A DNA stretch of 64,000 nucleotides. It comes from Methanotrichaceae archaeon (GTDB lineage Archaea; Halobacteriota; Methanosarcinia; Methanotrichales; Methanotrichaceae). The stretch covers positions 62,001 to 126,000 of the forward strand of contig JABLXE010000003.1 of assembly GCA_013178225.1 (NCBI GenBank), read 5' to 3'. Shown here piece after piece: positions 54,807 to 63,722 of this stretch (position 1 is its first letter; every line of letters starts with the position of its first letter). Both the position numbers and the translations under genes were made by a program. The notes beneath the pieces were generated by a model. That model ran no database searches. It had not been told where the DNA came from and was given only the letters and a program-made list of their open reading frames with translations.

Positions 54807-54993
54807 ATGAAAAGAGCGGAATTCGTTCTGGGCGACGGGGCTCGACTGCCATTCAGAGATAAGTCATTCGATCCAGGTCCATGAGAGCCTGCAAGAGGCG
54901 GGCTTTGAGGTCCTCGATTCTCGATGCATTTCCCTATGTGGTCTTTCGGTGGAGATCGCGGTGGCAGGAATGCCTCAATTAAATTTTGCTTAA
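54807..54993 (+). pseudogene. Methyltransferase-like remnant
   Basis: Two pieces in different frames. ATG 54807 to TGA 54884 encodes VLGDGARLPFRDKSFD, the SAM-methyltransferase motif II/post-II pattern. The next frame, ending TAA at 54991-54993, carries VHESLQEAGFEVLDSRCISL and VEIAVAGMP, which looks like the end of such an enzyme. The intervening core is missing, so a deletion plus frameshift is likely. Lying after an ArsR gene, it might have been an arsenite methyltransferase. The rest of the gap to 55227 is AT-rich with a T7 run at 55124-55130. Confidence 0.4.
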
Positions 54994-55227
54994 ATTTTGC
55001 AGGCTGCAATTATTACATTCGTGCAGCGTGCTCCTTCAAGAACAAATGCTGGATATCTGTTTGAATTTTATATAGAATTTGAGATACGAATAGTTGGTCT
55101 CATTCAGGTCTCCTGATCCAAGAATTTTTTTAGGATTCCCAGCAAAATAATTATCAATAATGGCCTCGATGGGGGAAAACATATTTAACTAACTGAGTGC
55201 ATTATTGTTGATTGAAGAGTGATATCT

Positions 55228-55563
55228 ATGGATATTTTGGAAGAGCTATTTCAAATGGAAGGAGTGACTGCCGTAGCCAAGCTGGACGATATTGGAAGGA
55301 TTGTCGATTGGAAGGCCAAAGGTACGGTCAGCCCTGAGTTGAAAGAGGAAACCTCAAAAGAGCTATCGGCGGTCATATCTATTTTCGTTGGCGGAGCTCG
55401 CAAAAGGCCCAGAAACTGGACTCCCTTTCACGGCATTGCTTACAGCGGCGGAGACATGACCATGATAATCAAAGGGGAGAACGCCGCAATAGTAGAGACT
55501 GACAAAGTGGAGATGGAGAAGGTCTTCAGGCTATTGGGGATGAAGGGATACTGCAAGAAATAG
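55228..55563 (+). CDS. DUF2173 family protein
   Basis: 111 residues: ELFQMEGVTAVAKLDDIGRI, FVGGARKRPRNWTPFHGIAY and GMKGYCKK. DUF2173 is a small alpha-beta, roadblock-like family found in methanogens and sulfur-oxidising bacteria, sometimes near redox genes; its role is unknown. I start at ATG 55228, which has GTGAT four bases upstream, rather than the GTG at 55219. TATTTAACTAAC about 45 bases before is a possible TATA box. Monocistronic. Confidence 0.78.
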   Translation: MDILEELFQMEGVTAVAKLDDIGRIVDWKAKGTVSPELKEETSKELSAVISIFVGGARKRPRNWTPFHGIAYSGGDMTMIIKGENAAIVETDKVEMEKVFRLLGMKGYCKK

Positions 55564-55635
55564 ATTCACGTCCGATATTGTAAGGCTTAAAACCATATAT
55601 TTTTGATCAAACGTTATCTGTGAGAGGTTCAATTT

Positions 55636-56175
55636 ATGGAAGTTGCGGAGGCACAAGTCACCACCGTGGAAGTCACACTCGTTCCTTGGTGGATAGTCTT
55701 TTTAGAAGGGGCAGTGGCATTAATTATTGGTCTCTTCCTGTTGTTCAGGCCGGACACGACTCTGGCTCTCCTGGTTCAGCTGCTGGGATTCTTCTGGCTG
55801 GTAAGCGGAGTCCTGACCCTTTTCAGCATGCTCAAGGACAGCGAGAACCGTGGCTGGAAGCTATTTGGCGGAATACTGGGGATACTTGCAGGCTTGATCC
55901 TCATCGGCGAACCCCTGGTCAGCACTTACATCGTGATCACCACATTAGTCGTAATCGTTGGAATCATGGGCATTATCATAGGAGCCATGGCCGTATTCCA
56001 GGGATTCAGGGGCGACTGGGGAATAGCAATTATCGGCCTTATCAGCATACTGTTCGGTCTGCTGCTGCTGGGATCGCCCTACATCGGTTACGCATCTCTG
56101 CCCTATATCCTGGGAATCCTGGGAGTTGTAGGGGGACTTGCCGCAATGATAATGGGATTCAAGATGCGTGCTTGA
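55636..56175 (+). CDS. HdeD/DUF308 family membrane protein
   Basis: 179 residues with six membrane helices, arranged as three DUF308 repeats, each a helix pair with a short loop. VEGAVALIIGLFLLF-like FLEGAVALIIGLFLLFRPDT and GILGILAGLILIGEPL are the diagnostic parts. In enteric bacteria HdeD is linked to acid resistance; in archaea its role is unknown. GAGAGGT seven bases before the ATG; GCCAA-c-T8-GGC after the stop is a terminator. Confidence 0.88.
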   Translation: MEVAEAQVTTVEVTLVPWWIVFLEGAVALIIGLFLLFRPDTTLALLVQLLGFFWLVSGVLTLFSMLKDSENRGWKLFGGILGILAGLILIGEPLVSTYIVITTLVVIVGIMGIIIGAMAVFQGFRGDWGIAIIGLISILFGLLLLGSPYIGYASLPYILGILGVVGGLAAMIMGFKMRA

Positions 56176-56192
56176 GCCAACTTTTTTTTGGC
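56176..56192 (+). terminator. T8 terminator after hdeD-like gene
   Basis: GCCAA, then C, T8 (56182-56189) and GGC: the T-run begins right after the stop codon, within a small hairpin. It lies before the convergent metallo-beta-lactamase gene. Confidence 0.6.
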
Positions 56193-56299
56193 GGCTGACA
56201 TAAGAGAATCTCAGCGTTTTCGTGCCTGTTCAGCCAGGGCTGCTCTGGCCGTATCGGACCTTTTTCCGACCAACGATATGATGGCTTTGGTCAGAGTTA

Positions 56300-58027
56300 T
56301 CAAATGACAAACTCATCGCCCAGCGCCGAGAACTCTATCTCCACTGATGGTCCCTCCTTTGCAGTCGAGGTCTGTAACAATCCTCCACATAGCGCCAGGC
56401 TTCGCTCGAAGAACCGGAGCGACCTTTGCAGCGGGTGAACCGGCATTGAACAATTTCCCCAAATACGAACCTGAACCCAATCATCATTTAAGGAGGTGCT
56501 GACTGCAATTTCATCTGCCCCGGCGCTCTTGAAACGTTCGAAGATGTCAATTAAGCCGTCGCAGAACCGTTCCCGGTCCATGCGAGCAAAAGGCCTTTGA
56601 GAATCCGGCAGAAATGATATGGTCACGTCCTCAAAGAGATCAACATATGCGATCCTGGCCTTCAGGGCCCTGAGATATTCTTCCTGGCTCTCGGCCAGGA
56701 TTATGTCCTCTTCATGGTAGGGCTTCTCCCTCATCCTCGACAATTCGTCCTCTACGACCCTGTTAACATCGTCGTATGAGACGTAGTAAGGAGGACGAAA
56801 GCCCCGGTAGACGACCGAGTAATCGTTAAGCAGGCGGTGAGCTCTCCTGAGAAGGGATTGATCCATGACCGATCCCAGCTTTCGTCCATCGATCATCCGG
56901 TCAAGCTTTCCGACGATCTGCCCCGCCTTGTGGACCATCTCCAGATCAAGTCTCTTTCCCACCCGGAGCTCCACAGAGAAGCGCTGAAAGTCGTCGAAGA
57001 GACTGTCCAGGGCTTTGGGATCCAATAGGGCTTCAGTCTCCCCGGCCGCGCAAGTCTCCTCAAGCTCGTCCAGAACATGGACGATGAAGGCCAGCCTGCC
57101 GGCGATAATGGTCGATATTCGCTCCAGCTCTCTCATGAGGTCTTCGGCGTAGGATGCCGTTCGTTTGGCCCAGTCCGGGGTAATCCTCTCTAGATCTTTC
57201 AGACAGAAGGCATCGTTGTACATGACCTCCAGGGTCTTTCTCGCGGTCAGGGCATCAATCGGCCTCCCGTGGCCCGAGCAGCAGTACTGCACATCTTTGT
57301 TATCCAGCACCCAGAGAACCTTTTGAATTGAGTCCAGAAGATCTCTATGGCTCCAGCCGCAAGTCCCAGCCATTCCGGGATTGGGGGCGAAGAAGAGATC
57401 TCCCACAAATAGCAGAACGCCGGCCAGTATGCAGATGCTGTCAGGGCTGTGGCCGGGTGTGTGATAGAACTCGAGATGATCGCCTTTTCCCATCGGAACA
57501 ACCTGGCTCTTCAGATCCATTCCCTCGCCGATGGTCTGAGACCTGATTTCGTAATCGCAGGTGGATTTGCCCAGTTCCAGATGATGATCTCCGCCTTGAT
57601 TCGTATCCCACGGGCAGAGCAGCTTCAGCTCCACAGGGACCCTGACCATTGCTCTTCCCAGAAGGTCTGCCAGAGTTATTCCCGGGTCCGGCTTTTCCAG
57701 CGCGGCGGCTCCGTCGGCCTGAACAGCCAGCAGAGCGTCAGAAAGCGGGCCGTGATCGCCCCTCTCTTTTATCTGAATCCAGTGATCCATGTGAACATGG
57801 GTCAGATAAATCACCACCGGCCTGGGAAGCTCATCTTGCAGCCCGGAGACCACCTGTTCCAGTAATGTTATCTGTTCCTTCAAGCCGCCCGGATCTATGA
57901 GGGCAATCTGATCCGCCGCCGATAAGATGTAAGAATTGGAGAACATCAGATCGATCTTCCTGATGTATGGAATGAGGGTTATGTCTCTGCTGCCCTCCAC
58001 ATGCTGTGATTTCATGTGCTCGATCAT
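56300..58027 (-). CDS. Metallo-beta-lactamase fold fused to kinase-like region
   Basis: 575 residues. About 15-270 is an MBL hydrolase: YLTHVHMDH (about 75-83, HxHxDH), FYHTPGHSPDSI, FVGDLFFAPNP and CCSGHGRP supply the metal ligands. About 280-470 is helical, resembling a histidine-kinase dimerisation region. The end, LRFFERSLALCGGLLQTSTA and KEGPSVEIEFSAL, looks like the last strand-helix of a GHKL ATPase, but clear N- and G-boxes are missing, so it is probably degenerate. ATG 58027 with AGAGGG close by. Divergent from the PAS-phosphatase gene. Confidence 0.75.
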   Translation of the reverse strand: MIEHMKSQHVEGSRDITLIPYIRKIDLMFSNSYILSAADQIALIDPGGLKEQITLLEQVVSGLQDELPRPVVIYLTHVHMDHWIQIKERGDHGPLSDALLAVQADGAAALEKPDPGITLADLLGRAMVRVPVELKLLCPWDTNQGGDHHLELGKSTCDYEIRSQTIGEGMDLKSQVVPMGKGDHLEFYHTPGHSPDSICILAGVLLFVGDLFFAPNPGMAGTCGWSHRDLLDSIQKVLWVLDNKDVQYCCSGHGRPIDALTARKTLEVMYNDAFCLKDLERITPDWAKRTASYAEDLMRELERISTIIAGRLAFIVHVLDELEETCAAGETEALLDPKALDSLFDDFQRFSVELRVGKRLDLEMVHKAGQIVGKLDRMIDGRKLGSVMDQSLLRRAHRLLNDYSVVYRGFRPPYYVSYDDVNRVVEDELSRMREKPYHEEDIILAESQEEYLRALKARIAYVDLFEDVTISFLPDSQRPFARMDRERFCDGLIDIFERFKSAGADEIAVSTSLNDDWVQVRIWGNCSMPVHPLQRSLRFFERSLALCGGLLQTSTAKEGPSVEIEFSALGDEFVI

Positions 58028-58370
58028 CCGGCCCTCTTATCAAAATCAGAGTGTCTATTGATCGCTCATGCGGCTTATATTTAATGGTCATGGCGGAGAG
58101 GGCCTCGCGATCAGGCGGCCTGGGCACTGCAATCTCTGCCATTCCCGGAATTGACGGGCTTGATATCTGTCCCGGGATACAGGTCTTGATTAAGACCGAA
58201 ACTATCCTATCTATTTATGAAGGTTCATGTGCAAATATGAATAATGAGCAGTCAAAACTCAAAGGCAAACAACTGGCAGGTACGGACCTGAAATCGTTCG
58301 CTGCTCTAGATTTCTGGACTTGCTCCAATCAATTATGGAAAAAAACTGAAATTATCGATGAAGGTCGAAT
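58028..58370. other. Divergent regulatory region
   Basis: About 340 bases between the MBL fusion and PAS-phosphatase. TTAAATATAAG on the minus strand (58072-58082) fits the MBL gene's TATA box. A 122-codon forward frame across it lacks a convincing start or family and is not accepted. Confidence 0.45.
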
Positions 58371-60797
58371 ATGAAGCTGAATAATGAAACTGCAACCGGA
58401 GAAGATAAATCGGAATTGGAGACCGGGGAGATGGCCCTGTTCTCGGCAGAAGCCATCGATTTTTTGCCTGATGCCACAATGGGCATCGACAGATCCGGCA
58501 GGATCACCATCTGGAACAGGGCTATGGAGAGCCTCACCGGAGTATGCGAGAGAGATATGCTGGGAAAAGGAGATTATGAATACGCCCTGCCTTTTTATGG
58601 ATCCAGAAGGCCCATTTTGATCGATCTGATTTTTAATTCTGGGGCATCAATTGAAAGCAGATACGATTTCATCCAGCGGGACGGTGAAACGCTTACTGCA
58701 GAGATTTTCGTTCCCACTTTTGGGGAAAAGGGAGCATACCTGTGGGCCAAGGCCTCTCCCATTTATAATTCATCTGGCGAGCTGAAGGGAGCAATCGAAT
58801 CCATACGAGACATAACTTCGCGCAGGAGAACTGAAGATGCTCTGAGAAGATCCGAGCAGGAGAAAGAGGCCATTTTAAGCGGCCTGAAAAATGTCGCCGT
58901 AGAGTACCTGGACCAGTTCATGCGCATCATTTGGGTGAATGGTGCAGTCCAGAAGTCTTCCGGCCTCTGCATGGAAGAGCTGAAGGGAAGGCACTGCTAC
59001 GAGGTGCTTCAGAAGATCGAGAATCCCTGTCCGGGCTGCAAAGCAGTGCTGGCGCTCCAAGAAGGAGGGTCCCAAGAAGGAGAGCTGACGACCCCAGACG
59101 GCCGGTCGTGGCTATCTCGCAGCAGTCCCATTCGCGGCGTCGATGGAACGATTGCCGGCGTGGTAAATGTGGCCGTCAACATCACCAAGATCAAGCTTGC
59201 CGAGCAGAAGGTCTGCAGCATGAAGCAGCACCTCGCCCAGATCATCGACTTCCTCCCGGACCCTACCCTGGCCATAGACAGAGGAGGCCGGGTCACTGCC
59301 TGGAACAAGGCCATGGAAAAGCTAACCGGGTCCTCTGCCGATAGCATGATCGGCAAAGGAAACTACGAGTATGCGCTGCCCTTTTATGGCGTCAGAAGGC
59401 CCATACTTGTAGACCTGGTTCTCATGCCCGAAGACCGGATCGAAGGCCGGTACGATCTCATCCAGCGTGACAACAAAACACTAACGGTAGAGATCTTCAT
59501 TCCCGGCTTTGGAGAAAAGGGCACTCACCTATGGGCGAAAGCCACTCCAATTTACGACTCGCAGGGAAATGTGGCAGGAGCAATCGAGTCCATAAGAGAT
59601 ATCACCGACCGCAAGAAGGCTCTGGAAAAGATAGCGGCCATGAAACAGCGCCTGGCAGAGGTGATTGAATTCCTGCCGGATGCAACTTTTGCAATTGACT
59701 CGGAAGGAAGGGTCATAACCTGGAACAGGGCGATGGAGAAGATGACCGGAGCTCTGGCCGAGAACATGATGGGCAAGGGTAACTACGAATATTCGCTGCC
59801 CTTCTACGGCCTGAGAAGGCCTCTTCTGGCAGACATGGTTCTAAAGCCTGATCGGGAAGTGGAGAAGAAGTATGCAAACCTGCAGCGAGAGGGGAAGACT
59901 CTGGTGAGCGAGATATTCATACCCACATTTGGGCGGGAGGGATCTTTCATATGGGCCAAAGCCACACCGCTCTACGATTCCAGGGGAGACACAATCGGCG
60001 CCATTGAATCCATTCGCGACGTCACTAATATGAGGAAGACGGAGGAGCAGCTGGAGCGGTCGCGGTCTGAGCTTCGCATAGCATCTGACATCCAGAGAAG
60101 CTTTCTTCCAGAATACATTCCACCTGTACCAGGGTACGATATGGCAGCCATCTCCGTTCCGGCCATGGAAGTCGGAGTAGATTTCTACGACTTCATTCCC
60201 GGAGATGATGGAAAGCTGGGCATGGTCATAGCCGACGTCTCGGGAAAGAGCATTCCTGCCGCCCTGTTCATGGCTCTTTCCAGGACTATAGTGCGGGCCA
60301 ATGCCACTCACCATGAGAGCGGAACAGATGTCCTGCAGGATGCCAACGATATGATATCGGAAGATTCCAGATCGGGCATGTTTGTGACTCTTTTTTACGG
60401 CATTTTGGATGGCGAGGCCGGCAGCCTGGTTTATGCCAATGCCGGACATCCCCCACCGCTTCTCTTCAGGAGCACGAAAGACGATTTTGTCGAGCTCGAG
60501 GTGACAGGAATTGCATTGGGGGCCCTGAAAGGAATGAAGTACGAAGAACGCCGGGCGGACCTCTTAAAGGGCGACATCCTGGTCCTCTACACTGACGGCG
60601 TGACTGAGGCCATCAACGGCCAAATGGAGCAGTATGGCATGAAGCGGCTTCGATCCGTTATCCGGGAATCCGGAAGCCTGCCAGCACAGGAAATAATGGA
60701 GAAAATACTGGAGGATGTATCTCACTTCAGCGGCGATCAGCTCCAGTTCGACGATATCACCATGATAGTTGCCAAAAGAAATGAGGCTCCTCGCTGA
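58371..60797 (+). CDS. Four-PAS protein with SpoIIE/RsbU-type phosphatase
   Basis: 808 residues. PAS1 (about 24-148), PAS3 (about 285-415) and PAS4 (about 420-555) are close copies, sharing FLPDAT/FLPDPT, an AxDxxGRxxxWNxAMExxTG stretch and GKGxYEYxLPFYGxRRP. PAS2 (about 165-280) differs and has a NPCPGCKA motif. From about 570 is a PP2C-like phosphatase of the RsbU/SpoIIE type (IQRSFLPEYIPPVPGYDMAA, IADVSGKSIPAALFMA, YANAGHPPPLL, LYTDGVTE, QFDDITMI). VGVDFYDF replaces the more usual VGGDYYDF. It should dephosphorylate a Ser/Thr protein on PAS signals. No membrane segments. Confidence 0.9.
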   Translation: MKLNNETATGEDKSELETGEMALFSAEAIDFLPDATMGIDRSGRITIWNRAMESLTGVCERDMLGKGDYEYALPFYGSRRPILIDLIFNSGASIESRYDFIQRDGETLTAEIFVPTFGEKGAYLWAKASPIYNSSGELKGAIESIRDITSRRRTEDALRRSEQEKEAILSGLKNVAVEYLDQFMRIIWVNGAVQKSSGLCMEELKGRHCYEVLQKIENPCPGCKAVLALQEGGSQEGELTTPDGRSWLSRSSPIRGVDGTIAGVVNVAVNITKIKLAEQKVCSMKQHLAQIIDFLPDPTLAIDRGGRVTAWNKAMEKLTGSSADSMIGKGNYEYALPFYGVRRPILVDLVLMPEDRIEGRYDLIQRDNKTLTVEIFIPGFGEKGTHLWAKATPIYDSQGNVAGAIESIRDITDRKKALEKIAAMKQRLAEVIEFLPDATFAIDSEGRVITWNRAMEKMTGALAENMMGKGNYEYSLPFYGLRRPLLADMVLKPDREVEKKYANLQREGKTLVSEIFIPTFGREGSFIWAKATPLYDSRGDTIGAIESIRDVTNMRKTEEQLERSRSELRIASDIQRSFLPEYIPPVPGYDMAAISVPAMEVGVDFYDFIPGDDGKLGMVIADVSGKSIPAALFMALSRTIVRANATHHESGTDVLQDANDMISEDSRSGMFVTLFYGILDGEAGSLVYANAGHPPPLLFRSTKDDFVELEVTGIALGALKGMKYEERRADLLKGDILVLYTDGVTEAINGQMEQYGMKRLRSVIRESGSLPAQEIMEKILEDVSHFSGDQLQFDDITMIVAKRNEAPR

Positions 60798-61115
60798 TTC
60801 GCACGGGGGTCAGGAAGTTGGAATTCCCAGCGCGCCAGCTCGGGGGATTTCATCGAAGTCTATCCGTATTTATTTTCGTTCTCAATCGCGAATCGAATTA
60901 CCGCTGCAGAAACCCTCATCGGCCCATTCATCAACTCCGTCAACGAGCTTGTTTTCCTACTGCTGGAGAAAAAAAATGGATGAAGGAGAAATTCAGAATA
61001 TTTGAAAAAATTTATATTGATATCAGATTAAACTTTGCCTGTATGACAGGGATTCGACTATGAAGAGAAAAATGTAAATCCTATTGAGTGAACCATTAAT
61101 GAAGGGTGAAAATCT
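60798..61115. other. Intergenic region
   Basis: About 318 bases with no supported gene. Short forward frames are shadows without ribosome binding sites. AAATTTATATTGATATCAG near 61009-61027 is probably the promoter of the next gene. Confidence 0.4.
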
Positions 61116-61439
61116 TTGAAGAGAGAAGAGTTCATGAATATGATAGCGGAGTGTAACGTTCCTGAGAATATCGATCAGAAGCTCCTGGATGATGCATCTG
61201 TAATGATGACCAAATGGGGCGAGGGTCTGGTACATGTAGGCTCAGATAAGGATCATCTTTTCACGCATTATGGTCTCAAGGAGAAGCCTGGGGACAATGA
61301 GGCCACCAAAAAGGCAAAGGCCGCACTGCGCTGTATAGCATCCAAGATCTTCAAGAGCGAGCTTCCCAAAACTGATGCTGTGGGCATAATGAAGAACTTG
61401 AATGACCTGAACAAGCCGGGCTTCCGCTGGCTGCAATAA
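61116..61439 (+). CDS. Hypothetical small soluble protein
   Basis: 107 residues, mostly helical and charged (MKREEFMNMIAECNVPENID, then KLLDDASVMMTKWGEGLVHV). Two Cys (AECNVP and ALRCIAS). No family recognised. TTG start with GGGTGA about six bases upstream. Followed directly by an A/T-rich terminator-like stretch. Confidence 0.6.
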   Translation: MKREEFMNMIAECNVPENIDQKLLDDASVMMTKWGEGLVHVGSDKDHLFTHYGLKEKPGDNEATKKAKAALRCIASKIFKSELPKTDAVGIMKNLNDLNKPGFRWLQ

Positions 61440-61787
61440 AAAAAATTATAATTTTATTTTTAATAATAGTTATAATAGCAAGCGATAATCAGGGCCTGCC
61501 GCCGCAAATTCCACCGCCTGGCAGGATACAGAGTATCTGAATCTATGATACCGAATCGGCGATACCGAATCGGTGATATTACAGTCCAGTAGCGGAGCCG
61601 TTAAAACAAGCAGGAGCTGCTTTGCCGGCAGCATCGTATCCAAGATCTAAAAAACGCATTTCCACACACTTCAGAGGTTTATTCATTTGGATGACTCACA
61701 ATTGATGGAAAGAGCCGAGAACAGAAATAATATTTAGCAGAATTAAGCAAACAGAATTCCGGCAACCAGACTTTCGAGGATGATCAA
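61440..61787. other. Intergenic region with terminator and a small duplication
   Basis: About 348 bases. The first 40 bases (AATTATAATTTTATTTTTAA) are likely the terminator of the preceding gene. A 14-base duplication lies at 61547-61574. No gene is supported. Confidence 0.5.
61547..61574. repeat. 14-base tandem duplication
   Basis: GATACCGAATCGGC (61547-61560) and GATACCGAATCGGT (61561-61574), followed by a further GATA. Differs in one base. Confidence 0.8.
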
Positions 61788-62483
61788 ATGGCTGAGGCGG
61801 GAGAGACGAATATAGAGATTGCCCATAAGCTCTGCGAACAAAAGGATGCAAAACCGCCGCGTTCATCCCGCACCGAGTTTGCAGTCGAGATCATGGAAGC
61901 GGTCATCCTGGCCCTGGTAGCCATAGCTACTGCTTGGAGCGGCTATCAGGCTGCGCAATGGGATGGGCATCAGGCAGAACTTTATGCTGAAGCAAACATC
62001 CTAAATGTCGAAGCAGCAAGCCTAACAGGTGCCTACGGTCAGGAGCTTCTCTACAACACCAACACACTTGCCGCCTGGCAAAATGCCCAATCCCAGGGAG
62101 ACCAGGAGCTGGCCCAGTTTTACGAACGGCGTTTCCTGGAAGAGTACAAAGTAGCCTTCGATGCATGGGTCCAGACAGATCCTTTCAATAACAGCCAGGC
62201 CCCCCTGGGGCCGATCTTCATGCCCGAATATCGCAGCTCCAAGATGGAGGAAGCAGCTAACTTGACGCGCGAGGCTTCGGCCAAATTTAAGGAGGGGACA
62301 GAGGCCCGGTCCACTGCTGATGATTATATACGAGACACGGTATTTCTGGCAACCGTCCTGGTGCTGATTGCCATCAGTCAACGGTTTGAGATAAGGTCGA
62401 TTCGAACCGGGCTAATCGTCCTGTCCTTCGGGCTGCTGCTGTTCGGCATATTGACGCTATTTATGCTTCCAAGATTTCAGTGA
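61788..62483 (+). CDS. Membrane protein of unknown function
   Basis: 231 residues. One membrane helix near 31-50 (IMEAVILALVAIATAWSGYQ), a long helical soluble part (about 60-175) and two C-terminal membrane helices (about 180-197 and 205-227). It resembles DUF4337-like proteins. Possibly a homo-oligomer; no known function. ATG 61788; weak ribosome binding site. Confidence 0.68.
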   Translation: MAEAGETNIEIAHKLCEQKDAKPPRSSRTEFAVEIMEAVILALVAIATAWSGYQAAQWDGHQAELYAEANILNVEAASLTGAYGQELLYNTNTLAAWQNAQSQGDQELAQFYERRFLEEYKVAFDAWVQTDPFNNSQAPLGPIFMPEYRSSKMEEAANLTREASAKFKEGTEARSTADDYIRDTVFLATVLVLIAISQRFEIRSIRTGLIVLSFGLLLFGILTLFMLPRFQ

Positions 62484-62688
62484 TATCCGGATTAATTCAT
62501 TGATGTTTAAATTAAGAGTCCGGGATTTATGAGACTGGAACAGAGGCCTTCCCCCGCTTGGAGGAAAAGGCTTCGAGGGATGTTCGAAATCACCTGATCT
62601 CCGGGATTGGCCAGGGAGAAGGTGGCGAAAATATCATGACTGTAACGCATGAGGTGGTGACCTGAAGATAGATGAAATAGGCAGAAGC

Positions 62689-63546
62689 ATGTGGCAGATC
62701 TCGGGGGACCTTCCCGGCACCCGCATGGCGGTTTTGGGCGGCGTTCATGGAGACGAGGAGACTGGCATTGGCTGCATCAGATCCCTGTACGACCTGTTCG
62801 CCTCCGACCAGAAAAAGCTGAAATGCGGAAAATTGACTCTGATCCTGGGAAATGTTGAAGCCATTAAGATCGGCAAGAGGGGAACATCCCCGGAGCACAA
62901 CCTCAACCGCATGTTCTCTGACCGGCACCTGGCCGGCCCGGCCCTGGACTTCTACGAATCCCGCCGGGCCCACGAGCTGGCCCCGGTTCTCAGGTCTGCA
63001 GACGTATCAATCGACATTCATTCTACCTCTGTGCCCACGGTTCCCTTTTTGCCGTGTGCGTATTCCCCCCGTCATGAGAAGGTCTACAGATGGTTTGATG
63101 CCGATATTGTGCTCTCAGATCCGGATTTCATTCTGGGCGGCTTTCGGTCCACCACGGACGAGTACGTCGATCATTGTGGCGGAATCGGCATTTGCTTTGA
63201 AACAGGCTACGCAAAAGACACCAGCCGCCTTCCGGCCGTGATCGGCGGCATTCTGAACATTCTGGCGGATCAGAGGATGATCGAGGCTTCAGGGCATCTT
63301 AAGCCGCCCAGGCCAACCTACAGAGTCTATCAACTCACAAAGAAGATAATCCTCACCGATGCCGGCTTTTCTTTCGTCAAGGACTTTCCACAATCGTTTC
63401 ATAAAGTCGAGAAGGGCGAAGTGATCGGATACCACGGCCGCATTCCGGAGATAGCTTCAGAAGACGGGGTGATAGCCTTTCCCAGGGCCGCAGACCAGTG
63501 GATAAAAGGACATGACATCTTCTTCCTGGCCAGAAAAATTAAATAA
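62689..63546 (+). CDS. Succinylglutamate desuccinylase/aspartoacylase family protein
   Basis: 285 residues. The zinc-binding HGDE (VLGGVHGDEETG, about 17-28), EHNLNRMFS (about 67-75) and SIDIHSTSVPT (about 107-117) match M14-type AstE/AspA deacylases. It may remove an acyl group from an amino acid or other amine; substrate unknown. The ATG at 62689 is used, though the open frame continues upstream to a CTG at 62662 that has better spacing to GAGG. Stands alone. Confidence 0.83.
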   Translation: MWQISGDLPGTRMAVLGGVHGDEETGIGCIRSLYDLFASDQKKLKCGKLTLILGNVEAIKIGKRGTSPEHNLNRMFSDRHLAGPALDFYESRRAHELAPVLRSADVSIDIHSTSVPTVPFLPCAYSPRHEKVYRWFDADIVLSDPDFILGGFRSTTDEYVDHCGGIGICFETGYAKDTSRLPAVIGGILNILADQRMIEASGHLKPPRPTYRVYQLTKKIILTDAGFSFVKDFPQSFHKVEKGEVIGYHGRIPEIASEDGVIAFPRAADQWIKGHDIFFLARKIK

Positions 63547-63722
63547 TAACGCTTCAATCTAAAATAATCCAGAATCAATCTGAAACATGGGCAGGTTCCG
63601 GGACTTTCGAAAAACACGATTGAAAGGCATGAAAGTGGTCAGAGAGAGGCGAACTTGAAAGCGCGGGCTTGAAGCTTCACCCGGGATTCAATCTTGAGTG
63701 AAGCAGCAGGTCAGGAGGCATC

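Noticed and set aside
58006-58374. 122-codon forward frame between the MBL fusion and PAS-phosphatase
   Set aside because: Covers a divergent promoter region, starts inside the opposite gene, no family resemblance.
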